This document shows, in pieces, positions 1 through 5,445 of a stretch of DNA of 7,021 bases. Source of the DNA: Gammaproteobacteria bacterium. GTDB taxonomy: Bacteria; Pseudomonadota; Gammaproteobacteria; GCA-001735895. The stretch covers positions 1-7,021 of the forward strand of contig JAOTUD010000141.1 in NCBI GenBank assembly GCA_029864065.1. The letters run 5' to 3'. Position numbers and translations under genes: made by a program. Position 1 is the first letter of the stretch, and every line of letters starts with the position of its first letter. Below the pieces are notes generated by a model that did not search any database, was not told the DNA's origin, and saw nothing but the letters and a program-made list of their open reading frames with translations.

Positions 1-813
1 TCGCCACTACGTCTCTATGCCGCGGCCATGTTCCCGGGCCTGCTGCTGGCCGGTTTGTACATGGTCTACGTGGTCGGGCGCGCGACTTTAAATCCGGGCC
101 TGGCGCCAAAACCCAAGGAGGAAGAGGTGCCATCGTTTGGCAGGATAGCCTGGGAATTGACGACCTCGTTTATTCCGCTGGCGTTATTGATCATGAGCGT
201 CCTCGGCGCCATTCTGATGGGCCTGGCGACGCCGGCCGAAGCGGCCGGCGTCGGTGCATTTGGCGGGCTCTTCCTGGCGGTGTGCTATCGCTCGCTTACC
301 TGGGATCGCCTGAAACAGGCGGTTTACCTGACCGCTAAAACCTCGGCCATGGTGTGCTGGCTGTTCGTGGGTTCATGGACCTTCGCCTCGGTGTTCTCCT
401 ACCTCGGCGGTCACGAGCTAATCAACGAATGGGTACTTTCGCTGGAACTCGGTTCGGTTGGCTTCCTGATACTCGCGCAATCCATTATTTTCCTGCTGGG
501 ATGGCCGCTGGAGTGGACCGAGATTATCATTATTTTCGTGCCGATCTTCCTGCCGATGCTGGAAACTTTCAATGTCGATCCGCTGTTTTTCGGCATACTC
601 GTCGCGTTGAACCTGCAGACCTCGTTCCTGACGCCACCGATGGCGATGGCCGCCTATTACCTGAAAGGCGTGGCGCCACCGCATATCCAGCTGATGGATA
701 TTTTTCGCGGCATCATGCCTTACCTCGCGATCATCATCTTCTCGATGATACTGCTGTATAACTTCCCCGGCATCGCGTTATGGTTACCGGTCTACCTGTT
801 TGGACCCGGGTAG
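1..813 (+). CDS. TRAP transporter large permease, DctM family (5'-truncated by window edge)
   Basis: This is the large membrane subunit of a tripartite ATP-independent periplasmic transporter, which imports organic acids or related solutes using an ion gradient. The frame is open from base 1, so the start lies upstream; about 270 residues remain of a family that is usually about 430 or more. The first ATG in view (base 28) is internal: the preceding codons give LYAAAMFPGLLLAGLY, a typical mid-protein DctM segment. Seen in the fragment: several long hydrophobic helices, the motif GLATPAEAAGVGA (around fragment residue 75), and near the C-terminus SFLTPPMAMAAYYLKGVAPP, the conserved LTPP...LKGVAP signature. 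The AAYYLKGVAPPH form recalls the mannitol/chloroaromatic-type branch of TRAP permeases, but that is from memory and does not fix the substrate. The small permease and the periplasmic binding protein must be sought upstream. It ends 22 bases before the amidase, so co-transcription is likely. Confidence 0.93.
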   Translation, partial: SPLRLYAAAMFPGLLLAGLYMVYVVGRATLNPGLAPKPKEEEVPSFGRIAWELTTSFIPLALLIMSVLGAILMGLATPAEAAGVGAFGGLFLAVCYRSLTWDRLKQAVYLTAKTSAMVCWLFVGSWTFASVFSYLGGHELINEWVLSLELGSVGFLILAQSIIFLLGWPLEWTEIIIIFVPIFLPMLETFNVDPLFFGILVALNLQTSFLTPPMAMAAYYLKGVAPPHIQLMDIFRGIMPYLAIIIFSMILLYNFPGIALWLPVYLFGPG

Positions 814-822
814 CCTTAATCC

Positions 823-827
823 GAGGG
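823..827 (+). promoter_or_regulatory. Ribosome binding site of the amidase
   Basis: GAGGG, 8 bases before the ATG at 836. An ATG at 829 just downstream of it runs into a stop after four codons, so the 836 start is the one that gives a protein. Confidence 0.6.
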
Positions 828-835
828 CATGAGGC

Positions 836-2191
836 ATGCCTAAATTCGACCCGGATGCGGCAAACCTGCTCGGCGCCTGCGCCGCGCGAGCCGCCATCGA
901 TCAGGGGCTGCTGAGCTCGCAGGAACTGGTCGAGGCCTGTTTCGCGCGTATCGACCTGCTCGAGGAATCGATCGGCGCCTGGGCCCACCTCGACCGGGAC
1001 AAGGCGCTGCAGCAGGCGCGCTCGGCCGACAGATTTCGCATGCGCGGCCTGCCGATCGGTGCCCTGCACGGCCTGCCGGTGGGCATCAAGGACATCATCG
1101 ATACCGCCGACTACCCCACCGAGCGCGGCACGGTCCTGCACCGGGGGCGCCAGCCGGAGCAGGACGCGACCCTGGTGGCGCTGCTGAAGGAAGCCGGCGC
1201 GATTATCCTCGGCAAGACCGTCAGCACCGAAATGGCGGTATTCGGGCCCGGCAAGACCCGCAATCCGCATAACCCCGAACATACCCCGGGCGGCTCGTCG
1301 AGCGGCTCGGCGGCAGCGGTTGCGGCGGCAATGGTGCCGCTCGCGGTCGGCACCCAGACCAACGGCTCTATCATCCGGCCGGCGTCTTACTGCGGGGTTT
1401 ACGGTTTCAAACCGAGCTTCGCGCGTATCTCGCGTCACGGCGTGCTGCAACAATCGGCGCCGCTGGATACCATCGGCATGTTCGCGCGCGATCTCGACGA
1501 CCTGGCCCTGATCGCCGACGTGCTGATGCGTTTCGACGCCCAGGACGCCGCGATGCGCCCGATTGCGCCGCCCTGCATCGCCAGCGTGATGCGACAGGAG
1601 GTCCCGATCGACCTGCATTTCGCATTCGTGCGCACCCCCGCCTGGGAACAGGTGGAGCAGGTCGCGAAGGACGGCATTCGCGAATTCATCGACGCGATCA
1701 ACGAAAGCCACGGAGAAACCATCGATATCGTCGACCTGCCGGCCCCGTTCGCCGACCTTTACGAGGATCATCGCAAGGTCATGGAAGGCGACCTGGCACG
1801 CAGCTTCGCCGACGAATACGAACGCGGCAAGGCGGAGCTTAGCGAGGTGCTGCGCGAAATGCTCGAACGCGGACAGCAGGTTAGCGACAGCGAATACGAC
1901 GCGGCACTCGCCCGCATGCATGATTACGGCGCCCTGCTCGACGAAATATTCGACGAGTACGATGCCATCCTGACACCATCGACGACGGGTCCGGCGCCGG
2001 CCGGGCTCGCAGCCACCGGCAGCCCGATCATGAACACGATCTGGACTTTCTGCGGTACGCCCGCGCTCAACATACCGTTGCTGCGGAGCCCCGAAGGGCT
2101 GCCGTTCGGCATCCAGGCGGTGGGCGCCAGGAACGAGGATGGGCGGTTGTTTCGCGCGGCGCGCTGGTTACTGGATATACTGAACGACTAA
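836..2191 (+). CDS. Amidase signature family hydrolase
   Basis: A cytoplasmic amidase of 451 residues that hydrolyses a carboxamide to acid plus ammonia or amine. The Ser-cisSer-Lys triad of the family is complete: K85 in PVGIKD, S154 as the first serine of PGGSSSGSA, and S178 in TQTNGSIIRPA. The 24-residue spacing between the two serines equals that in fatty acid amide hydrolase. The C-terminal part also fits the family (YDAILTPSTTGPAP, then FCGTPALNIPL and GLPFGIQAVG). The ATG at 836 has GAGGG at 823-827, 8 bases upstream, and no better start is in frame. It is unlikely to be the GatA subunit of Glu-tRNA amidotransferase: GatA carries a TGGSIRQPA-type motif, no gatB or gatC is seen, and it follows a transporter gene. 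A role on a solute imported by the TRAP system is an inference from adjacency; the substrate is unknown. Confidence 0.95.
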   Translation: MPKFDPDAANLLGACAARAAIDQGLLSSQELVEACFARIDLLEESIGAWAHLDRDKALQQARSADRFRMRGLPIGALHGLPVGIKDIIDTADYPTERGTVLHRGRQPEQDATLVALLKEAGAIILGKTVSTEMAVFGPGKTRNPHNPEHTPGGSSSGSAAAVAAAMVPLAVGTQTNGSIIRPASYCGVYGFKPSFARISRHGVLQQSAPLDTIGMFARDLDDLALIADVLMRFDAQDAAMRPIAPPCIASVMRQEVPIDLHFAFVRTPAWEQVEQVAKDGIREFIDAINESHGETIDIVDLPAPFADLYEDHRKVMEGDLARSFADEYERGKAELSEVLREMLERGQQVSDSEYDAALARMHDYGALLDEIFDEYDAILTPSTTGPAPAGLAATGSPIMNTIWTFCGTPALNIPLLRSPEGLPFGIQAVGARNEDGRLFRAARWLLDILND

Positions 2192-2230
2192 TTTTACCTA
2201 TACTAAACCGATTAATCCCGAGAAAAAGCC

Positions 2231-2428
2231 ATGGATAACATTATTACCGGAGCAATTTCAGTCGCCATGTTTCTGGCGTTTACCGGCGGTCTCGCCGAAT
2301 CGATCGGCGAACTCCCGTTTATTCTGATCGTTCTGGCCGTCGGCATCATGCTGTGCATTGATTTCTACGAGTCGGCCATGGAAGGATTGCGGGAAGAAAA
2401 GCAAAAGGAATCCGATCCGCCGGCATAA
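2231..2428 (+). CDS. Small two-helix membrane protein, function unknown
   Basis: A 65-residue protein that I do not recognise as a named family. Two hydrophobic stretches, about residues 4-22 and 28-45, are separated by a short loop with the acidic sequence LAESIGELP, and are followed by a charged, mostly hydrophilic tail (REEKQKESDPPA). This is the layout of a small inner-membrane hairpin. An N-terminus with only an acidic residue near its start and a tail containing R and K suggest that both ends may face the cytoplasm. The ATG at 2231 has a purine run, GAGAAAAAG, just upstream (2220-2228). It lies 39 bases after the amidase stop in the same direction and closes the left block. It could be an accessory of the transporter or an unrelated membrane protein; nothing in the sequence decides this. 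The hydrophobic, in-frame and correctly initiated sequence argues that it is a real gene. Confidence 0.72.
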   Translation: MDNIITGAISVAMFLAFTGGLAESIGELPFILIVLAVGIMLCIDFYESAMEGLREEKQKESDPPA

Positions 2429-2524
2429 GCGGCCGGGCAAACAACCGTCAACTATCCCTCACCGGTTTACCCAAGGCCGCGCCGCGCGGACTCGTGCGAA
2501 AAATAGCATTTAAAAAGCATTAAT
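2429..2524. other. Convergent intergenic spacer with a small GC-rich inverted repeat
   Basis: A 96-base gap between the converging small membrane gene and the oxygenase gene. It contains the perfect inverted repeat CCGCG-CCG-CGCGG at 2477-2489, followed on the plus strand by an A-rich stretch. No uridine run follows the hairpin in either direction of transcription, so it is not a canonical intrinsic terminator, though its place between two converging genes would suit one. The nearest T-run on the minus strand lies before the hairpin, not after it. Confidence 0.3.
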
Positions 2525-3694
2525 CTAACGGTTAGCCAGGTCTGCCAGTAATTGTCGCGCATACCAGTAGGCAAACTTGCCGACGCTGGGCTCCAGCGCG
2601 CCGAAACGCCCTGGCTGCGCAAACCGTGAATTCAAACCGCGCTGCTGCTGCTCCAGAAACGGCAGGTCCTCGGCGAGCGCGGCGTCGATGCGATCGTAGT
2701 AATGAACCGCGCGTTGCTGGAAATCATCGAGCGCAATCGACGCGGACGGAAACACAATCGTCTGCACCACGTGGCAGCGGTCGGCAGCGAGCGGGAAAGC
2801 CTGGTACATCCACAGCGCATCCTGCGACGCGGCAAACGTCAGGTTGGGATAAATCCAGGTATAGCGGGTACCCCGCTGGAAGCGCCCCTGCAAACCGGCA
2901 CCGACGGGCAAGGCCTGGTCCTGGTGTTGGGACAGCAGCGCGGCCGCGCCGTCGGTAGCGCCGAACTGCGTGGTGTAGGCGCCCTGCACCTCGTCAACCG
3001 GGTCGGGCTCCGGATAAAGCCAGTTGATCGAATCAGGGTGCACCGACGGCAAATGATAGTACTCGTTGAATACCTCGATGAAGGTTTTCCAGTTACAGTC
3101 GACGTCGAACTCGCGCAAGCGCGTAACGACCAGGTCGTCGAGCCTCCACTGCGCGTGCCGCTCCCCGAAATCTCCGAGCCAACTGTCGATATCGGGTGGC
3201 GTCTGCGCAAAGCTGGTAAACGCGAGACCCTGGCTGCAGGCAACCGGGAACTCGACCAGGCCGTGGTCGGCCGGGCTGAAATCTACGGCGTTTTCCATGC
3301 GCGGGTAAACCTTCAAAATACCGTCGAGGTCGTAGCTCCACCAGTGGAACGGGCACTTGATCTTGTTGCAGGTGCCGCTGCCGTCGAGCAGCGCGCTGCC
3401 CCGATGGCGGCATGAATTGGCGAAAACCTTCAGTTTGCCTTTGCCGTTGCGCACCACGATTACCGGCACGCCGCCGATGTCCATCGCCGTGTAATCGCCC
3501 GCGTTGCGCCAGCGGTCGGTAAACCCGAGGGCGACCCATCCTTGCTGAAACACCGCGCGCCGCTCCAGCGCGAGCAAACCGGCATCGGCGTAACAGGCCG
3601 GTGGGATACCGGCTGACCGATTGAAATCGGGCAATACCTGCTCGAGCTGCTGCTGCAACACCTCGCGCGAGACCAGATCTGGCTGTAACTGCAC
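2525..3694 (-). CDS. Rieske non-heme iron oxygenase, alpha subunit (GbcA/choline monooxygenase-like)
   Basis: A 389-residue oxygenase component that inserts oxygen into an organic substrate using electrons from a separate reductase. The N-terminal Rieske domain binds a 2Fe-2S cluster through C95, H97, C114 and H117 (SCRHRG and CPFHWW). The catalytic domain has NWKTFIEVFNEYYHLPSVHP, with H214 and H219 as iron ligands and E211 as the bridging acid between the centres. D343 in AEDLPFLEQQQRGL is the probable third ligand. A bridging Glu in place of Asp and the length near 390 match the glycine betaine/choline/carnitine oxygenase class better than the aromatic ring dioxygenases. An N-methyl or N-alkyl ammonium substrate is therefore the likeliest guess, not a demonstrated one. 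The start is GTG at 3694; the next in-frame ATG (residue 71) would remove part of the domain, and no ATG lies upstream before base 3720. No reductase gene is in the window. It is transcribed divergently from the VOC operon. Confidence 0.93.
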   Translation of the reverse strand: MQLQPDLVSREVLQQQLEQVLPDFNRSAGIPPACYADAGLLALERRAVFQQGWVALGFTDRWRNAGDYTAMDIGGVPVIVVRNGKGKLKVFANSCRHRGSALLDGSGTCNKIKCPFHWWSYDLDGILKVYPRMENAVDFSPADHGLVEFPVACSQGLAFTSFAQTPPDIDSWLGDFGERHAQWRLDDLVVTRLREFDVDCNWKTFIEVFNEYYHLPSVHPDSINWLYPEPDPVDEVQGAYTTQFGATDGAAALLSQHQDQALPVGAGLQGRFQRGTRYTWIYPNLTFAASQDALWMYQAFPLAADRCHVVQTIVFPSASIALDDFQQRAVHYYDRIDAALAEDLPFLEQQQRGLNSRFAQPGRFGALEPSVGKFAYWYARQLLADLANR

Positions 3695-3776
3695 CTGGAT
3701 TAATCCCGTCGATAGAATACCGCGAGTATCCCGATTAAAACTGGCCGGTGCAAATCAAATGTTTTAAAGTCGAGGC

Positions 3777-3790
3777 CCTTGCGAGCAAGG
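3777..3790. repeat. Short perfect inverted repeat in the VOC leader
   Basis: CCTTGCGAGCAAGG reads as a 5-bp stem with a CGAG tetraloop (6 + 2 + 6 bases as DNA). It lies about 38 bases upstream of the preferred GTG start of the VOC gene, and could be a 5' leader hairpin or an operator half-site pair. Confidence 0.35.
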
Positions 3791-3818
3791 TCATTTGAAC
3801 AGGCGCGAGCCTTATACC

Positions 3819-3822
3819 GGAG
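3819..3822 (+). promoter_or_regulatory. Ribosome binding site that decides the VOC gene start
   Basis: GGAG, 5 bases before the GTG at 3828. The alternative TTG at 3795 has no comparable site at proper distance (only AAGG at 3787-3790, 4 bases away) and adds eleven residues that do not belong to the VOC fold, so 3828 is preferred. Confidence 0.6.
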
Positions 3823-3827
3823 AAACA

Positions 3828-4229
3828 GTGCCGCTTAAAAACCTGGTTCCGACGCTGAACATTTCGGATATCGAGGCCAGCCTCGAATTCTACCGCGAGG
3901 CGCTTGGATTCGACGTGGTCAGCGACCCGGCTGCCGTCAGGGAATGGCGCTGGGCGACGATACGCTCAGGGTACACGGAACGGATGCTGTCCGAGGCGCG
4001 TCACGCGCCGCCTGCCGATAAGTCAACGGGTCCGCGTGACGACTCCGACTGGCCGGTTATTTTCTACTTTTATCCCGACGACGTCGTTGCCCTGTACGCA
4101 CAGGTCATCGCGCAGGGCTTCGAGCCGAACCCGCTCGAGGCTACTTTTTACGGCATGCGGGAATTCAGCCTGACCGATCCGGACGGGCAATTGCTGAGCT
4201 TCGGGCAGGATTCGAAACGGCCTGGCTGA
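3828..4229 (+). CDS. VOC family protein (glyoxalase/bleomycin-resistance/extradiol dioxygenase fold)
   Basis: A 133-residue single-domain member of the vicinal oxygen chelate superfamily, which includes isomerases, dioxygenases and binding proteins. Residues 6-28 (LVPTLNISDIEASLEFYREALGF) form the classic first beta-alpha unit. The second half ends in MREFSLTDPDGQLLSFGQ, the usual (R)EF...DPDG...L.F closing motif, with E112 at the common C-terminal metal position. The first strand has no His or Glu at the usual N-terminal ligand place (VPTLN), so full metal chemistry is doubtful, and a binding role or a metal-poor role is possible. The GTG start is chosen from the ribosome binding site and family length; an upstream TTG at 3795 would give 144 residues. 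It is the first gene of the right-hand operon, 24 bases before cupin A. Substrate not assignable. Confidence 0.87.
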   Translation: MPLKNLVPTLNISDIEASLEFYREALGFDVVSDPAAVREWRWATIRSGYTERMLSEARHAPPADKSTGPRDDSDWPVIFYFYPDDVVALYAQVIAQGFEPNPLEATFYGMREFSLTDPDGQLLSFGQDSKRPG

Positions 4230-4240
4230 CCAAAAATCGA

Positions 4241-4249
4241 GGGGGAGGG
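4241..4249 (+). promoter_or_regulatory. Strong purine-rich ribosome binding site of cupin A
   Basis: GGGGGAGGG, 4 bases before the GTG at 4254. It supports this non-ATG start. Confidence 0.55.
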
Positions 4250-4253
4250 CGGC

Positions 4254-4619
4254 GTGCTGTCGGAGGTTAAAAAAAGCGGGGATGCGATCGAGTTCGAAAC
4301 CGTCGAACGCTGCCACATACAGGAAGTCGCGAACGACCCGGGAGATGAATTGGTTTCGATCGCAAGGGCACGAGTCGAGCCGGGCGTAACCACGGCCTGG
4401 CATCGGCTGAATGGTATTTCCGAGAGGTACATCATCGTGTCGGGCCGGGGCCGCGTGGAAATCGACGAACTCGAGCCGGTCGATGTCGAGCCGGGCGACG
4501 TGGTGCGCATCGCCGCCGGCAGCCGCCAGCGTATCACCAATACCAGCGACGGCGACCTCGTGTTTTACGCGGTCTGCGCACCCCCGTTCCTCAAGGAATG
4601 CTATACCAATCTCGAATAG
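4254..4619 (+). CDS. Single-domain cupin protein (cupin A)
   Basis: A 121-residue small beta-barrel protein of the cupin superfamily. Motif 1 is EPGVTTAWHRLNGISERYIIVSG, with H50 and E57; the second His of the usual HxH is replaced by leucine (H50-R51-L52). Motif 2 is EPGDVVRIAAGSRQRITN, where the usual His after PxG is Q92. Only part of the normal 3-His-1-Glu metal set remains. I recall similar HR...ERY / QRITN cupins as a common uncharacterised group, so this may be a normal state of its subfamily and not decay. The GTG start follows a strong GGGGGAGGG site. It lies between the VOC gene and cupin B in the same direction. A role in stabilising or converting a pathway intermediate is inference; no substrate is indicated. 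Confidence 0.85.
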   Translation: MLSEVKKSGDAIEFETVERCHIQEVANDPGDELVSIARARVEPGVTTAWHRLNGISERYIIVSGRGRVEIDELEPVDVEPGDVVRIAAGSRQRITNTSDGDLVFYAVCAPPFLKECYTNLE

Positions 4620-4667
4620 CGGGCTCGAACTTAGTGAACAATCAAACAACTGGCATCGGGAAGCATC

Positions 4668-5033
4668 ATGGAAAACAAGGTCCTCAACTTCGAACACAAG
4701 CTAAGCCTTTTCGACGAACACTGGACCCCAAAAGTCATCGCCGAGATGAATGACTACCAGTTCAAAATCGTCAAGCTTCAGGGCGATTTTGTCTGGCGCG
4801 ATCATCCCGATACCGACGAGACTTTCATCGTGCTCGACGGTCGACTTCGAATCGAGTTTCGTGACGGTCATGTCGACGTCGGCAAGGGTGAAACGTTTGT
4901 CGTGCCGCAAGGCGTGGAACACAAACCTCGCGCCGAAGAAGCGGTAAAACTGCTGCTGATCGAGCCACGCGGTATTGTGAATACTGGCGACAATGCGGGC
5001 GAGCTCACCGCCGAAAACGACGTATGGATCTGA
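4668..5033 (+). CDS. Single-domain cupin protein (cupin B), mannose-6-phosphate isomerase-like type
   Basis: A 121-residue cupin unlike its upstream neighbour in sequence. The N-terminal FDEHWTPKVIAEMNDY and the pattern DFVWRDHPDTDETFIVLDG / VVPQGVEHKPRAEE are typical of a widespread small cupin group often annotated as mannose-6-phosphate isomerase-like. Metal-site candidates are H46, E51 and H85. The first His of the usual WHxH is R44 here (codon CGC), one base from a CAC histidine codon. The ATG at 4668 is preceded by CGGGAAG at a suitable distance. It ends one base before the GTG of the next gene, so translation is probably coupled. The activity is unknown; isomerase, lyase, dioxygenase and sensor roles are all possible for this fold. 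Confidence 0.88.
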   Translation: MENKVLNFEHKLSLFDEHWTPKVIAEMNDYQFKIVKLQGDFVWRDHPDTDETFIVLDGRLRIEFRDGHVDVGKGETFVVPQGVEHKPRAEEAVKLLLIEPRGIVNTGDNAGELTAENDVWI

Positions 5034-5034
5034 C

Positions 5035-5439
5035 GTGGCGCTAGTCACCGATATCAGCCTGTGGGCGCTGATCAGGCACCTCGGGCAATGGCTCACCAAT
5101 CTGCGACGTGCCGGCAGGGAGCGCAAGCGACAGTCGATCGAGGCGTTGCGCAAGGTGATCGTCGCGGCACGCAGCACCCGGGCTTACCTGCGCAGCATCA
5201 AGGATGGCGCGCAACAGGATCACGGGCAGGAGGCCAGGCTATCCGCGATGTGGACCGAACTCGGATTCGTACTCAAGGACCTCGGCCTCGGCGCCCTGGC
5301 CAAGCGCTGTGACATTACCGGCCGGTACTGGGCCGATCCGGACCAGTTCGATCGCGAATTCCTCGGTAAGGCTGATGTCGGTCTCGCGCGCATGGAACAG
5401 CTGGCCCGGCAAATGGTCGCCGAAATCGAGCGCGGCTAG
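5035..5439 (+). CDS. Conserved-looking helical protein of unknown function
   Basis: A 134-residue protein that I do not recognise. It has no signal peptide and looks almost wholly alpha-helical: a hydrophobic N-terminal helix (about 3-22), a strongly basic helix (24-50, RRAGRERKRQ), then a middle segment WTELGFVLKDLGLGALAKRC, a GRYWADP motif at about 96-102, and a C-terminal amphipathic helix (112-132). The GTG at 5035 is preferred: it leaves a 1-base gap after cupin B. The alternative ATG at 4993 would overlap cupin B by 41 bases and add 14 unlikely residues. It sits 6 bases before the methyltransferase ATG, so it is a full member of the operon. The WTEL...KRC...GRYWADP pattern looks like a conserved core suited to a family search. 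No function is proposed. Confidence 0.75.
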   Translation: MALVTDISLWALIRHLGQWLTNLRRAGRERKRQSIEALRKVIVAARSTRAYLRSIKDGAQQDHGQEARLSAMWTELGFVLKDLGLGALAKRCDITGRYWADPDQFDREFLGKADVGLARMEQLARQMVAEIERG

Positions 5440-5445
5440 GTGGGC

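Larger units (their letters stand above)
3695..3827. promoter_or_regulatory. Divergent intergenic control region between oxygenase and VOC operon
   Basis: This 133-base, AT-richer spacer separates two divergent transcription units, so both promoters should lie here. It contains TTAATC (3700-3705) mirrored by GATTAA (3733-3738). Inside that pair lies ATAC-CGCGA-GTAT (3717-3729), and CCTTG-CGAG-CAAGG follows at 3777-3790. For the oxygenase, a weak minus-strand -10-like TATTCT sits at 3719-3714 (about 20 bases before the GTG), with an AT-rich TTTTAA element upstream at suboptimal spacing. No convincing -35/-10 pair is visible for the VOC gene. Operator function of the inverted repeats is inference. 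Confidence 0.45.

Noticed and set aside
734..1921. A 395-residue open frame on the minus strand opposite the amidase
   Set aside because: It lies antisense to a gene with a complete catalytic triad. Its translation is rich in Arg, Ala, His and Val with no family motif, as expected for the mirror of GC-rich coding sequence.
2199..2204. TATACT as a -10 element for the small membrane gene
   Set aside because: No -35-like hexamer lies at 16-18 bases upstream and the gene is well placed for read-through from the amidase.
2702..3415. A 237-residue plus-strand open frame across the oxygenase gene
   Set aside because: The minus strand encodes a full Rieske oxygenase here; this frame has no motif and is a shadow.
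2210..3708. An 11-base repeat GATTAATCCCG at 2210-2220 and 3698-3708
   Set aside because: Several 11-base matches are expected by chance in 7 kb when both strands are considered, and the two copies sit differently relative to their genes, so a shared operator is not supported.
3795..3827. A TTG start at 3795 for the VOC gene
   Set aside because: The added eleven residues do not fit the fold, and the GTG at 3828 has a better ribosome binding site.
4023..4697. A 224-residue minus-strand open frame opposite the VOC and cupin A genes
   Set aside because: It spans two real genes and their spacer, has no recognisable domain, and is explained as an antisense shadow.
4993..5034. An ATG start at 4993 for the helical protein
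   Set aside because: It would overlap cupin B by 41 bases and add a polar, unrelated stretch; the GTG at 5035 abuts the cupin stop.
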